A stretch of DNA of 44,093 bases. Source: Claveliimonas acetigenes. GTDB lineage: Bacteria; Bacillota; Clostridia; Lachnospirales; Lachnospiraceae. Position numbers and translations under genes: made by a program. Position 1 is the first letter of the stretch. Each line of letters begins with the position of its first letter. The notes beneath the pieces were generated by a model that made no database searches, was not told where the DNA came from, and saw only the letters and a list, made by a program, of their open reading frames with translations. Location: positions 1 to 44,093 of the forward strand of contig NZ_JAOQJU010000028.1 in NCBI RefSeq assembly GCF_025567385.1, written 5' to 3'. Of this stretch, positions 15,192 to 23,892 are shown one piece after another.

Positions 15192-16739
15192 TTATTCAAA
15201 CTCTATCGTCCCCGGCGGCTTACTGGTCAAATCATAAAATACCCGATTAACCCCCTTCACCTCATTGATAATCCTGCTCATCACTTTCTGCAGTACTTCA
15301 TAAGGCACCTCCGCCGCCTCGGCAGTCATAAAGTCAATGGTATTCACCGCACGAAGCGCCACCGCATAGTCATAGGTTCTCTCATCTCCCATAACACCCA
15401 CGCTCCGCATATTCGTGAGCGCGGCAAAATACTGTCCGACCGTCTTATTCATCCCGGCAGCGTCCATCTCTTCACGGTAAATGGCGTCTGCGTCCTGAAC
15501 GATCTTAACCTTTTCAGCAGTTACTTCTCCGATAATACGGATGCCGAGCCCCGGTCCCGGGAACGGCTGACGAAATACGAGATATTCCGGAATTCCCAGT
15601 TCCAGCCCGGCTTTTCTTACTTCGTCCTTGAACAAATCTCGAAGCGGCTCTATGATTTCTTTGAAATCTACATAATCTGGAAGTCCGCCTACGTTGTGAT
15701 GAGATTTGATAACTGCAGATTCTCCGCCCAGTCCGCTTTCTACTACATCCGGGTAAATGGTTCCCTGCACGAGGAAGTCTACCGCTCCGATTTTCTTTGC
15801 CTCTTCTTCAAAAACCCGGATGAACTCTTCTCCGATAATCTTACGCTTCTTCTCCGGCTCTTCCACTCCCGCAAGTTTTCCATAGAAACGCTCCTGCGCA
15901 TTGACGCGGATGAAGTTCAGGTTATAATTTCCTTCCGGGCCAAAAACTGCTTCTACTTCGTCTCCTTCGTTTTTGCGTAGAAGTCCGTGGTCTACAAATA
16001 CACAGGTAAGCTGGTCGCCGACTGCTTTGGATAGCAGGACTGCTGCCACCGAGGAATCCACTCCACCGGACAAGGCGCAGAGCACCTTTCCTTTCCCGAC
16101 TTTTTCACGAATCTGCCGCACAGATTCTTCGACAAAGGAGTCCATCCGCCAATCTCCGGCACATCCGCACACGCCAAGAACAAAGTTGGATAACATTTTC
16201 GTCCCCTCTGCCGTATGCAGAACTTCCGGGTGAAACTGGATGGCATATAATTTTTCTGCTTCATTCTCTGCCGCTGCCACCGGGCAGTCTGCTGTATGAG
16301 CTGTCCGTTCAAAGCCCGGCGCCACCTCAAAAATCGTATCAAAATGACTCATCCAGCAAATCGTCTCTTTTGAAACATTTTCAAATATTTTTGAATCTGC
16401 CTTATCGACGATTACTTTTGTTTTTCCATATTCTCTGACGTCTGCCCGGGAAACTCTGCCTCCCAATACATGCATCATAAGCTGTGCTCCATAACAAAGC
16501 CCCAGAACCGGAATGCCCAGTTTAAACAATTCCTTTGAATATGTCGGCGAATCCGCTTCATAGCAGCTATTCGGACCTCCGGTTAAAATAATTCCTTTCG
16601 GATTCATTTCCTTAATCTTCTCGAGACTGGTCTTATAAGAATATATCTCACAATATACATTACATTCACGGACGCGTCTTGCCACAAGCTGATTATACTG
16701 CCCGCCGAAATCTAACACTATGACTAATTCTCTTTTCAC
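15192..16739 (-). CDS. guaA: GMP synthase (glutamine-hydrolysing)
   Basis: This 515-residue enzyme makes GMP from XMP, ATP and glutamine, the last step of guanine nucleotide synthesis. The N-terminal class I amidotransferase domain has the nucleophile in LGLCYGAQ (Cys82) and a FHPEVLHT His-x-Glu motif. The ATP pyrophosphatase domain has the PP-loop ALSGGVDSSVAA near residue 222. The C-terminal dimer domain ends with the typical LTSKPPGTIEFE. The start is GTG after AAGGAGGAGCACAA. Length is normal. It is a housekeeping gene whose 3' end borders the integrated elements. Confidence 0.97.
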   Translation of the reverse strand: MKRELVIVLDFGGQYNQLVARRVRECNVYCEIYSYKTSLEKIKEMNPKGIILTGGPNSCYEADSPTYSKELFKLGIPVLGLCYGAQLMMHVLGGRVSRADVREYGKTKVIVDKADSKIFENVSKETICWMSHFDTIFEVAPGFERTAHTADCPVAAAENEAEKLYAIQFHPEVLHTAEGTKMLSNFVLGVCGCAGDWRMDSFVEESVRQIREKVGKGKVLCALSGGVDSSVAAVLLSKAVGDQLTCVFVDHGLLRKNEGDEVEAVFGPEGNYNLNFIRVNAQERFYGKLAGVEEPEKKRKIIGEEFIRVFEEEAKKIGAVDFLVQGTIYPDVVESGLGGESAVIKSHHNVGGLPDYVDFKEIIEPLRDLFKDEVRKAGLELGIPEYLVFRQPFPGPGLGIRIIGEVTAEKVKIVQDADAIYREEMDAAGMNKTVGQYFAALTNMRSVGVMGDERTYDYAVALRAVNTIDFMTAEAAEVPYEVLQKVMSRIINEVKGVNRVFYDLTSKPPGTIEFE

Positions 16740-16803
16740 TTGTGCTCCTCCTTGTGTTTTTCATATCCCCTGCTGGCAGATTTTCCATCTCCAGATTATT
16801 TCA

Positions 16804-16832
16804 ATTATAAAATAACACAAAGACATTTACAA
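16804..16832 (-). promoter_or_regulatory. guaA promoter
   Basis: On the minus strand TTGTAA (16827-16832) and TATAAT (16804-16809) are separated by 17 bases, about 65 bases before the guaA start. No purine riboswitch core is recognisable in the short leader. Confidence 0.7.
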
Positions 16833-16838
16833 CCTATT

Positions 16839-17615
16839 TTATTCGATTCCTAAGAGATTTCTCAGTTCACTCATATTTAATATAACGGCATCAGCTCCGG
16901 CATCCTGAAATCGTTTGGTTGTGTCATGGATTTTTTCTTCTTTTTCGTTTGAATTCAGCTTTTCATATTCTATTTTCGTAAGTCCCATCTCGGAACTTCC
17001 TTCTACTACGCCTACCGTAAATACTCCTGCATTTTTCCCTTCTTTTATATCAGAAACCGTATCGCCTACTTTCATCACCCGCCCTACATTTCTAATCTTC
17101 AGAGCTTCCATATTTTTAAATATCATATAGGGATAGGGTCGGCCGGCATTTCCTACGGAATCGGGGCTAAACCAGGCGTCCGGTTCATATCCGTTTTCTT
17201 TTGCTTTTGGTACAACAATCCTCATCATAGCATCTGTATAACCGGTTGTTGATCCAATTTTGATTCCTTCTGTGCGTAAATCTTTTACCACATCCAGAAC
17301 ATATGGCTTCACCTCTGCAAACTGATCCAGAATGCCCATAAGCTTTGTTTCAAATAGATTATATAATTTATCTGTCTCTTCATTTTCCGGAAATACTCCG
17401 TACTTCTCTTTCCAAAGATTCCGGATTCTCGGCATTTCCAACATTGCCCTGATATGGTCGCGTTTTAACATCCCCATCGGTTCCCGGACTTCCTCCATTG
17501 TAGGTTCAATCCCGAAATGCCGAAATACTTCTACAAATGCCTGTACCGGGGCAAAACATCCATAATCGACGGTAGTCCCCGCCCAGTCAAATATCACCGC
17601 TTCCCATTTTTTCAC
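16839..17615 (-). CDS. phnX: Phosphonoacetaldehyde hydrolase
   Basis: This 258-residue HAD-superfamily enzyme splits phosphonoacetaldehyde into acetaldehyde and phosphate, step two of 2-aminoethylphosphonate breakdown. HAD motif I is FDWAGTTVDYG with the nucleophile Asp10. The cap region MGMLKRDHIRAML carries the Lys that forms the Schiff base in this family. Motif III lies around GRPYPYMIFKNME and motif IV around KVGDTVSDIKEGKNAG. The GTG start is preceded by GGAGGAAACTAAG lying inside the end of phnW, so the two are coupled. Confidence 0.95.
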   Translation of the reverse strand: MKKWEAVIFDWAGTTVDYGCFAPVQAFVEVFRHFGIEPTMEEVREPMGMLKRDHIRAMLEMPRIRNLWKEKYGVFPENEETDKLYNLFETKLMGILDQFAEVKPYVLDVVKDLRTEGIKIGSTTGYTDAMMRIVVPKAKENGYEPDAWFSPDSVGNAGRPYPYMIFKNMEALKIRNVGRVMKVGDTVSDIKEGKNAGVFTVGVVEGSSEMGLTKIEYEKLNSNEKEEKIHDTTKRFQDAGADAVILNMSELRNLLGIE

Positions 17616-17616
17616 C

Positions 17617-18750
17617 TTAGTTTCCTCCCATGTCCTTCTGTTCTAAAAACTCTTTTATCAGTTCCGCAACTTTCTGAATATCTTCTTTATAAATTTCTCC
17701 GATATTCCCAATGCGGAAAGTATCTGCTTCGGTTACTTTTCCCGGGTAGATGGCATATCCCCGTTCTTTCATGTAATCGTACATTTCCTGAAAGGAGAAT
17801 CGATGATTCTCCGGGTAGAAAAAGGTTGTTATAATTGGTCCCTGATGCCTGCCGCCAATATACGGTCGAATTCCTAGTTCACCCAGTTTCGAGATTAATA
17901 AGCGGTTATTGTCCGCATATCGTCTGCTTCTTGCCGGGATTCCGCCTTCTTCTTCTAATTCCTTCAATGCCTGCGCAAATGCCAGTACGACATGGGTCGG
18001 GGATGTAAATCTCCATTTTCCGTCTTTATTCATAGTCTCCCACTGACTGTACAGATCCAGGGACAGACTTCTTGCCTTGCCTTTGCTTTGTATCAGCTTT
18101 TCTTTATTTGCAATAATAAATGAAAATCCCGGAACTCCCTGTATACATTTGTTTGCACTGCTAATGATAAAATCAATCCCCCATTCTTTCACCGGAATTT
18201 CCATTCCCCCAAAACTGCTCATGGCATCTACAATCATGGTAAGCCCTCGTTCCTGCACTACCTTTCCCACTGTCTCAACATCATTCAAAATTCCGGATGT
18301 AGTCTCACTATGTACCATCGCCACATGGGTGATTTCTTTATCCGCATCCAATATCCCGGCTATCTTCTGCGCATCCGGCACTTGATTATACATTTCCCTG
18401 TAAATCGTATAAGGTACCTTTGCATGTTCTGCAATTTCTTCCATCCGCTCTCCATATGCCCCATTCGCCACTATCAACAGCTTATTTTCATCCCCGACCA
18501 CACTGGTAAGTACGGATTCAACCCCAAAGGTTCCGCTTCCCTGCATCAGAACCACCGTATATTCTTTTTCTGATACCTGAGCAAGTTCTAATAGTTTCTT
18601 CCGGATATCCAACGTAATCCTTTTGTAATCATCATCCCAGGTACAATGGTCAAACAACATTTCCTTCTTTACAGTATCTGTTGTTGTAAGCGGTCCCGGA
18701 GTCAGCAATTTGTACCCAAGACCACATTTTTCATTTTCAATATCCATCAT
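17617..18750 (-). CDS. phnW: 2-aminoethylphosphonate--pyruvate transaminase
   Basis: This 377-residue PLP enzyme moves the amino group of 2-aminoethylphosphonate to pyruvate, giving phosphonoacetaldehyde and alanine. It shows the family start LLTPGPLTTTDTVK (residues 15-28), the cofactor Asp in VDAMSSFGG (Asp175) and the Schiff-base Lys in SSANKCIQGVPG (Lys201). Length is normal for the family. It precedes phnX by one base and follows the transporter genes, making a complete uptake and degradation operon for nitrogen, carbon and phosphate. Confidence 0.95.
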   Translation of the reverse strand: MMDIENEKCGLGYKLLTPGPLTTTDTVKKEMLFDHCTWDDDYKRITLDIRKKLLELAQVSEKEYTVVLMQGSGTFGVESVLTSVVGDENKLLIVANGAYGERMEEIAEHAKVPYTIYREMYNQVPDAQKIAGILDADKEITHVAMVHSETTSGILNDVETVGKVVQERGLTMIVDAMSSFGGMEIPVKEWGIDFIISSANKCIQGVPGFSFIIANKEKLIQSKGKARSLSLDLYSQWETMNKDGKWRFTSPTHVVLAFAQALKELEEEGGIPARSRRYADNNRLLISKLGELGIRPYIGGRHQGPIITTFFYPENHRFSFQEMYDYMKERGYAIYPGKVTEADTFRIGNIGEIYKEDIQKVAELIKEFLEQKDMGGN

Positions 18751-18792
18751 TTTTAATATATCCTCTGCTTTCTTTTTCTTTTTAAACGAGAG

Positions 18793-19809
18793 CTATTGCG
18801 GTTTGCAGCTTTCAGACAATTCCTGGTGCTTTTTCAAAAGGTCTACCGTCAGCTTCTCTGAAAATACTTGTGGATTTCCGGAAACCTTTTCACCATCCAC
18901 TTTCTCTCCTTCATAGATTGGTATCGGATAATATTTCAGAAGTTCTTCCCGGCCATTTTTAATCATACATTCTGCCATTTCCATCGCTTTTTTGTTCGTC
19001 GCATCGCCCTTATCTACTACGGCTAAAGACTCTGTCAGTGTAAAATTCCCTTCTTCCGGATCTACGTAATCAATAGGCAGCCCTTCTTCTTTATCTGCAA
19101 CTGCCTGCTGCCGCAGCCCAAATCCAATTGCCACTTCACCGGCGCACACCAATTTCAGAGGACCAGAGCCGGATTCTTCAATATGATCGCCTGCATTTTT
19201 ATAAATATCTGTCAGAATTTCTTTCGTTCCATCTTCTCCATATTCAGAAATCAATGCCTGAATCAGCAGCCATGCTGTAGAGGAAGAAGTAATATCCGTA
19301 ACCGAAATCATCCCTGCATACTCCGGCTTCGCTAAATCCTTAATTGACGCAGGCATTTCCAGATTATTTTCCTCCATCATCTCAGTATTTACAATAATAG
19401 TTCCCTCCTGCATCGTAATCGGTGCACAGTAAGATGGATATTCATCTGTTGTATTTACATCAAAAGTAAGATCCTGAAACATTTCGTTTTCTTCCTGCGC
19501 GCTCTCTACATAAAAAGTGCTCATGGTTACCAAATCCGCCTCGATATCGCTTCCTTCTGCCAAAAGTTTCCCGCCCAGTTCCGATGTTCCAAACGTCTGG
19601 AAAATGTACTCTCCCTCGAATCCATTATTATCCAGCGCTGCTTTCATTGCTTCCACCGCTTCATCATCGGCATTGGAGTAAATGACTACTTGTTCATCTG
19701 TCCCGCCACTGCCTGAACAGCCTGACGTAAATAACATCGTTACCCCTAATACTCCTGCAAGCCCTGCAGATGCCACTCTTTTGATGCTTTTCATTTTTAA
19801 TCCTTTCAT
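18793..19809 (-). CDS. Phosphonate-type ABC substrate-binding lipoprotein (internal start)
   Basis: This is the binding-protein half of the preceding frame, 338 residues from ATG 19809. A clear AAGGAG nine bases upstream strongly suggests that it is also, or mainly, started internally. The signal peptide is KR-rich, then hydrophobic (AGLAGVLGVTMLF), then a lipobox-like TSGC with Gly/Ser linker. The mature part has the VVIYSNADDEAV opening and SVTDITSSSTAWLL hinge of the iron/2-AEP-type periplasmic-binding family. It should capture 2-aminoethylphosphonate or a related phosphonate outside the membrane. Confidence 0.85.
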   Translation of the reverse strand: MKGLKMKSIKRVASAGLAGVLGVTMLFTSGCSGSGGTDEQVVIYSNADDEAVEAMKAALDNNGFEGEYIFQTFGTSELGGKLLAEGSDIEADLVTMSTFYVESAQEENEMFQDLTFDVNTTDEYPSYCAPITMQEGTIIVNTEMMEENNLEMPASIKDLAKPEYAGMISVTDITSSSTAWLLIQALISEYGEDGTKEILTDIYKNAGDHIEESGSGPLKLVCAGEVAIGFGLRQQAVADKEEGLPIDYVDPEEGNFTLTESLAVVDKGDATNKKAMEMAECMIKNGREELLKYYPIPIYEGEKVDGEKVSGNPQVFSEKLTVDLLKKHQELSESCKPQ

Positions 19810-21450
19810 TTTCTTCTTCTCCTTTTGTTCATGATATTTTCTATTTGCTAAAAACTGAAATACTGCTTTCGCAAGCAGATTTGTGAATAAAATCAGCAGC
19901 GACAATACAAACACTTCATTAAATTTATTATAGTACTGCAATTCCTTAATCTTTGTCGTGATTACCATTGTCCGGGCTCCCGCAATAAATACAACCGCAC
20001 TGACTGTCACCATTGCATTTACAAAATAGTAACTAAACACTTCCAGGATTGTCGCCCTTGCATTTGGCGTTACTACACGGATAATCGTCTTCAGCCAGTT
20101 ATCTCCCATCAACATTGCCGTAGTTTCCCACGAAGCATTCATCTTCGACAATGAATTTTTCATCATCAAATACGGTGTTGAGAAAAAATGAACCACATTG
20201 CAGATAATTAAAATTGCAAATGTACTTTGAAGGCTTGTTCCCGAAAAACAGAACAGAAATGCAAGTCCCAAAACCATTCCCGGGATCGTGTTCGTCACCA
20301 GAGCAATTCCTTCCACAACTTGTTTCAACTTTTTACTCACCGTACTTCTTGCTGTAACGATTGCACCGCCATAAGCAAGTAATGTACCAAAGACAGCCGT
20401 CAGCACAGCCACCAGAACAGAGTTTTTACACACCTCCAACAGCCCGGTATCTGAAAAGACACTACGAATATGCTCCGTTGAAAATTGCAGATTATACGGC
20501 CAATCCTTAACAAACGGTATTACAAAAATTACTGCAAATATGGACAGCACACACAGGCAAAATGACATACTCACCAGTCCGCAAAACCAATCTCTCGCCC
20601 TGTTCTTCCGGATTTCTATGACAGAAATCTTATGATATCGCACATTATATTTTTCCAATACATGCAGCACCACGATACTGACAACTGAAGGAATCAGCAT
20701 GACCATCGCCACTACACTTCCTCGATTGAAATCCGGAACGCTGCCCAGCATCTGGCTGTAAAGCACGCTGGCAATTACCTCAAATTTTCCTCCCACAGAC
20801 GCCGGAATCCCAAAGTCTGTAAAGCAAAGGAAAAAGGACTGTATAAAAGATGCCGCAATCGTCCCTGCCAGGGGGCGCAAAACAGTCATGATAAAGGTAG
20901 ATAACCCGCTGTCGCCCATGATTTTTGACACTATACCAAACTTCTTGTCAATATACCCCATTGTGTTATAAACCAGCATAAATGAAATCGGCAGTGTATA
21001 AATTACATATCCCAACAGAAGCCCGTTAAATCCATAAATTTCAAATAACTGATGTCCAATCAGGCGGGTCAGTAATCCCTGTTTCCCAAAAGAATAGATA
21101 ATTGCAAAACCATATGTCAGCGTGGGAAGCAGCATAGGAAGAACTGCTACCCCTCTAATCAGTATTTTCACCGGTTTCGGTACATTTGTATAATGGATGG
21201 TGTATGCCATTAAAAATGCTATCATCGTAGTAATTAATGCGCTGCTTCCTGCCACCAAAAAGCTATTACCAAGCGCCTTCAAAAAACCTTTTCCACTTAA
21301 CACAGATACATAAAAATCAATGGTTGCGCCATCCGCGCCCCAGAAGGATTTCACTAACAGGCGAATAACCGGATATACCAAAAACAACAAAAAAATCAAC
21401 GCAATTATCAGGAAAATTCCTTTAACTTCTCTATTTCCTGTTTTCTTCAT
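18793..21450 (-). CDS. ABC permease fused in frame to its substrate-binding lipoprotein
   Basis: One open frame of 885 codons carries two proteins that are normally separate. Residues 1-547 are a double-domain ABC permease with about twelve membrane segments; the first half holds LMGD-like loop IMGDSGLSTF and the second AMLMGDNWLKTI, both EAA-type contacts for the ATPase. Without any stop the frame runs into a lipoprotein binding protein (codons 548-885). Start is ATG 21450 after AGGAGGAAATAGAG. Context (phnW, phnX, MurR-type regulator) indicates 2-aminoethylphosphonate import. If made as a fusion, the lipoprotein signal would be one more membrane helix, and lipoprotein signal peptidase could still cut before the Cys. 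Confidence 0.9.
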   Translation of the reverse strand: MKKTGNREVKGIFLIIALIFLLFLVYPVIRLLVKSFWGADGATIDFYVSVLSGKGFLKALGNSFLVAGSSALITTMIAFLMAYTIHYTNVPKPVKILIRGVAVLPMLLPTLTYGFAIIYSFGKQGLLTRLIGHQLFEIYGFNGLLLGYVIYTLPISFMLVYNTMGYIDKKFGIVSKIMGDSGLSTFIMTVLRPLAGTIAASFIQSFFLCFTDFGIPASVGGKFEVIASVLYSQMLGSVPDFNRGSVVAMVMLIPSVVSIVVLHVLEKYNVRYHKISVIEIRKNRARDWFCGLVSMSFCLCVLSIFAVIFVIPFVKDWPYNLQFSTEHIRSVFSDTGLLEVCKNSVLVAVLTAVFGTLLAYGGAIVTARSTVSKKLKQVVEGIALVTNTIPGMVLGLAFLFCFSGTSLQSTFAILIICNVVHFFSTPYLMMKNSLSKMNASWETTAMLMGDNWLKTIIRVVTPNARATILEVFSYYFVNAMVTVSAVVFIAGARTMVITTKIKELQYYNKFNEVFVLSLLILFTNLLAKAVFQFLANRKYHEQKEKKKMKGLKMKSIKRVASAGLAGVLGVTMLFTSGCSGSGGTDEQVVIYSNADDEAVEAMKAALDNNGFEGEYIFQTFGTSELGGKLLAEGSDIEADLVTMSTFYVESAQEENEMFQDLTFDVNTTDEYPSYCAPITMQEGTIIVNTEMMEENNLEMPASIKDLAKPEYAGMISVTDITSSSTAWLLIQALISEYGEDGTKEILTDIYKNAGDHIEESGSGPLKLVCAGEVAIGFGLRQQAVADKEEGLPIDYVDPEEGNFTLTESLAVVDKGDATNKKAMEMAECMIKNGREELLKYYPIPIYEGEKVDGEKVSGNPQVFSEKLTVDLLKKHQELSESCKPQ

Positions 21451-21462
21451 CTCTATTTCCTC

Positions 21463-22254
21463 CTATGACACCAACACCTCTTGCATCATGCCAGGTACAC
21501 GTTCTGTCCTCGGAACAGAAAATAAAGAATAAATATTATTTTTCTTAATTTCCAATTGACGCAGGATAAATTCCTGTACAAAATCATTTTCCGGTGTTTT
21601 TACAATCTCCTCCGGCTTTCCATACTGAGAAATATTCCCCTTATTGATAATCATAACATGATCGGAAAGTGTAAGCGCTTCTTCCGGATCATGCGTAACA
21701 ATAATGGTAGTCAGATGAAACTCCCTGGCAATGGTACGGATTTTTTCCTTAATGGATTCTTTGATAACTCCATCTAAAGCGCTAAGCGGTTCATCTAACA
21801 GCAGAATCTTCGGCTTCATCACCAGCGTTCTTGCCAACGCTACCCTCTGCTTCTGCCCACCGGACAGCTGATCAATCTTTTTATTCAGATGTTCCCGAAG
21901 CCCCAAAAGCTCAATCAGATCGTCAACCTCTTCTTTGGAAGAAATATTGGGCTTATTCCGCAGACCATATGTAATATTATTTAATACATTCAGATTCGGA
22001 AACAGGGCGTAATCCTGAAATACAATATTGAATCCCCTCTTTTCCATCGCCGTATTCGTAATATCTTTTCCGTCAAACAGGATTTTGCCGCTGTCAGCAT
22101 CTGTAATTCCCAAAATAAGATTTAACAGGGTTGTCTTTCCACATCCTGAAGGTCCTAATATAGAAACGATTTCTCCTTCTTCAATTTCCAGATTAATGTC
22201 ATCCAGAATCGTGACTCCATCATATGTTTTCTTTACATGTTCTAATTTCAGCAT
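21463..22254 (-). CDS. phnT: ABC transporter ATPase, 2-aminoethylphosphonate type
   Basis: This 263-residue ATPase drives the transporter encoded next to it. Walker A is GPSGCGKTT (residues 34-42), the signature LSGGQKQRVALART near residue 133, Walker B ILLLDEPLSALD, and the switch His in IIVTHDPEEAL. AAAGGAAAGATTCG precedes the ATG. It is the first gene of the operon and lies 12 bases before the permease. The phosphonate substrate is inferred from phnW and phnX; the ATPase alone would look like any spermidine/iron-type subunit. Confidence 0.85.
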   Translation of the reverse strand: MLKLEHVKKTYDGVTILDDINLEIEEGEIVSILGPSGCGKTTLLNLILGITDADSGKILFDGKDITNTAMEKRGFNIVFQDYALFPNLNVLNNITYGLRNKPNISSKEEVDDLIELLGLREHLNKKIDQLSGGQKQRVALARTLVMKPKILLLDEPLSALDGVIKESIKEKIRTIAREFHLTTIIVTHDPEEALTLSDHVMIINKGNISQYGKPEEIVKTPENDFVQEFILRQLEIKKNNIYSLFSVPRTERVPGMMQEVLVS

Positions 22255-22300
22255 CGAATCTTTCCTTTCTCATATTCATCTATCATCTGCCACGACTCAA

Positions 22301-22329
22301 ATTGTACCAACCAAATTTTTCAAAAACAA
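22301..22329 (-). promoter_or_regulatory. Promoter of the phosphonate operon
   Basis: On the minus strand TTGTTT (22324-22329) and TACAAT (22301-22306) lie 17 bases apart, about 50 bases before phnT. AAATTTGG and the mirrored CAATTT around the -10 box form a weak palindrome that could bind the upstream MurR/RpiR regulator. Confidence 0.5.
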
Positions 22330-22381
22330 TCAAAGCCATTTCAAGATTAGGTTAGAGAAATGTAAAATCAGGCACCAAAAA

Positions 22382-22426
22382 ACAGGATATATCTTTTGTA
22401 GTTTTTCTACAAAAGATATATCCTGT
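22382..22426 (-). terminator. 20-bp perfect hairpin terminator after the MurR/RpiR gene
   Basis: ACAGGATATATCTTTTGTAG and its exact complement flank a five-base loop, and TTTTTT follows on the minus strand. It separates the regulator from the phosphonate operon, which therefore needs its own promoter. Confidence 0.9.
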
Positions 22427-22434
22427 CTTCTTTC

Positions 22435-23310
22435 TTACTTATAAGCCTTATCCCGTATAATATGGCTGTTCTTATCCAGTTCTTTAGTTCGTTTCCAATA
22501 ATTCTCAGCAATTATCCCCATATAAAGCATATCCACAATTACAATCTGTGTTGCTCTGGAAAAAATAGCATCTCCATAGAAATGCTGCTCCTGAGAGCCA
22601 CATAAAAGCACATCACTCCATTTCCCAATCAACGATTTCTTAAAATTAGTAATAGCAATCGTCTTCGCTCCCACCTTCTTCGCCGTCTTCATTGCGTCCA
22701 CGACATCCTTTGACTGCCCCGAATACGAGATTCCCACCGCCACATCCTCAGGCGTCATAGCTGCTGCTGTAATTCTCTGAATATAATAATCTTCATCATA
22801 GCGGCAGTCCATTCCCATATAAAGAAGCTTTGTCTGAAGATCCTTTGCCACTGCTGCCGAATTCTCCACACAATACAAATGAATACGCCTCGCTCCGGCA
22901 AGCATCTGCACCGCCGTTTTAAATTCCCCGGGCACAATACTTTTCTGCATATCTTCCAGCATCGCAACCGTGGTTGCTACAATTTGGGAAGGCACCTGCT
23001 CTATTCCTTCTAACTGTTCCAATTGATATCCATACATAATCTGTACATCCGGCTTTTCTCTTTGATATCTGTCAGCCGCCTCTTCAATCAGCCGATACCG
23101 GAACTGCCGGAAGCTCTGATAACCAAGCGCTTTTACAAAACGCACCACCGTAGGCTGGCTCACACCGCTTTGCTTTGCAAGCTTTTCCAGGGAAATCGTC
23201 CTGCATAACTCTCCACGTCCAAGAACAAAATCCGCCACCTTCTTCTCAGAATCCCGCAGCAAACTATATTTACTCCGGATTAAAAATCCCATCGTATCTT
23301 CAATCTGCAT
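22435..23310 (-). CDS. MurR/RpiR-family transcriptional regulator
   Basis: This 291-residue protein has an N-terminal HTH of the RpiR type (about residues 1-77: LRDSEKKVADFVL, then SLEKLAKQSGVSQPTVVRFVKALG) and a C-terminal SIS sugar-phosphate binding domain (about 120-260, with DVAVGISYSGQSKDVVDAM). AGGAGGCAGAG precedes the ATG. RpiR regulators sense phosphorylated metabolites; beside a 2-aminoethylphosphonate operon it probably senses a phosphonate or a phosphorylated amino compound. That link is inferred from position. Confidence 0.9.
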   Translation of the reverse strand: MQIEDTMGFLIRSKYSLLRDSEKKVADFVLGRGELCRTISLEKLAKQSGVSQPTVVRFVKALGYQSFRQFRYRLIEEAADRYQREKPDVQIMYGYQLEQLEGIEQVPSQIVATTVAMLEDMQKSIVPGEFKTAVQMLAGARRIHLYCVENSAAVAKDLQTKLLYMGMDCRYDEDYYIQRITAAAMTPEDVAVGISYSGQSKDVVDAMKTAKKVGAKTIAITNFKKSLIGKWSDVLLCGSQEQHFYGDAIFSRATQIVIVDMLYMGIIAENYWKRTKELDKNSHIIRDKAYK

Positions 23311-23443
23311 CTCTGCCTCCTGTAGAATTGTTACAGATCCAAGAAAACATCTTTGTAGTTTCCTTCCACATCCATTCGCTTCTATTCTACAAGAAATCGA
23401 AAAAAACCGCTGTTAAATCTTTGTAAAATATCTCCGGTCTCTT

Positions 23444-23704
23444 CTATCTCTTATGTTCCATATGTAAATACTTCTCCCGCGTAGCAAGTCCACCCCGTAT
23501 GTGGCGCTCTGATTTGTTCACATCCAATACTTTCCGCGCCTGCGCCGCAAGTGCCGGGTTAATTCTCTGCAAGCGTTCAGTTACATCTTTATGTATGGTG
23601 CTCTTACTCACCCCAAACTGTTTCGCCGTCTGCCGCACTGTCGCTTTATGTTCAATAATATAATACGCTATTTCAACAGCCCTCTCCTCAATATAATCCT
23701 TCAT
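23444..23704 (-). CDS. spoIIID: Sporulation regulator SpoIIID
   Basis: This 86-residue DNA-binding protein acts in the mother cell during sporulation, switching gene sets between the sigma-E and sigma-K stages. The sequence MKDYIEERAVEIAYYIIEHK followed by the HTH ATVRQTAKQFGVSKSTIHKDV is diagnostic, and the basic C-terminal tail (HIRGGLATREKY) is conserved. I use ATG 23704 with AGGGG seven bases upstream, as in other SpoIIID proteins; the frame has another ATG five codons earlier. It marks the organism as a spore former. Confidence 0.95.
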   Translation of the reverse strand: MKDYIEERAVEIAYYIIEHKATVRQTAKQFGVSKSTIHKDVTERLQRINPALAAQARKVLDVNKSERHIRGGLATREKYLHMEHKR

Positions 23705-23706
23705 AG

Positions 23707-23751
23707 AAAACCCCTGCATAGTTCATTTTTTACAATCTATGCAAGGGTTTT
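23707..23751 (-). promoter_or_regulatory. Hairpin covering the spoIIID ribosome binding site
   Basis: AAAACCCCTGCATAG (23707-23721) and CTATGCAAGGGTTTT (23737-23751) form a 15-bp stem with one mismatch. In the spoIIID transcript the AGGGG binding site lies inside the 3' arm, so the folded leader would hide it. On the plus strand the same stem ends in T5 and could be a terminator, but there is no plus-strand gene upstream. Confidence 0.5.
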
Positions 23752-23892
23752 TGTATGTATGACAGGTATCGAATGAGCCAGGTATTGAAATGGATTTCCC
23801 AATCTCTTTCAAGCATTTTGCATTTAAAGCACCGTCTCTGAACATAGTTAAAGTCGATCATCTGCCCGGCCTAACCATTTTTCAATTAATAC

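Noticed and set aside
15012..15980. Long plus-strand frame of 322 codons opposite guaA
   Set aside because: It is antisense to the well-supported guaA gene, has no ribosome binding site and no family pattern.
16740..16838. Purine riboswitch before guaA
   Set aside because: The leader between promoter and start is only about 60 bases and shows no purine aptamer core.
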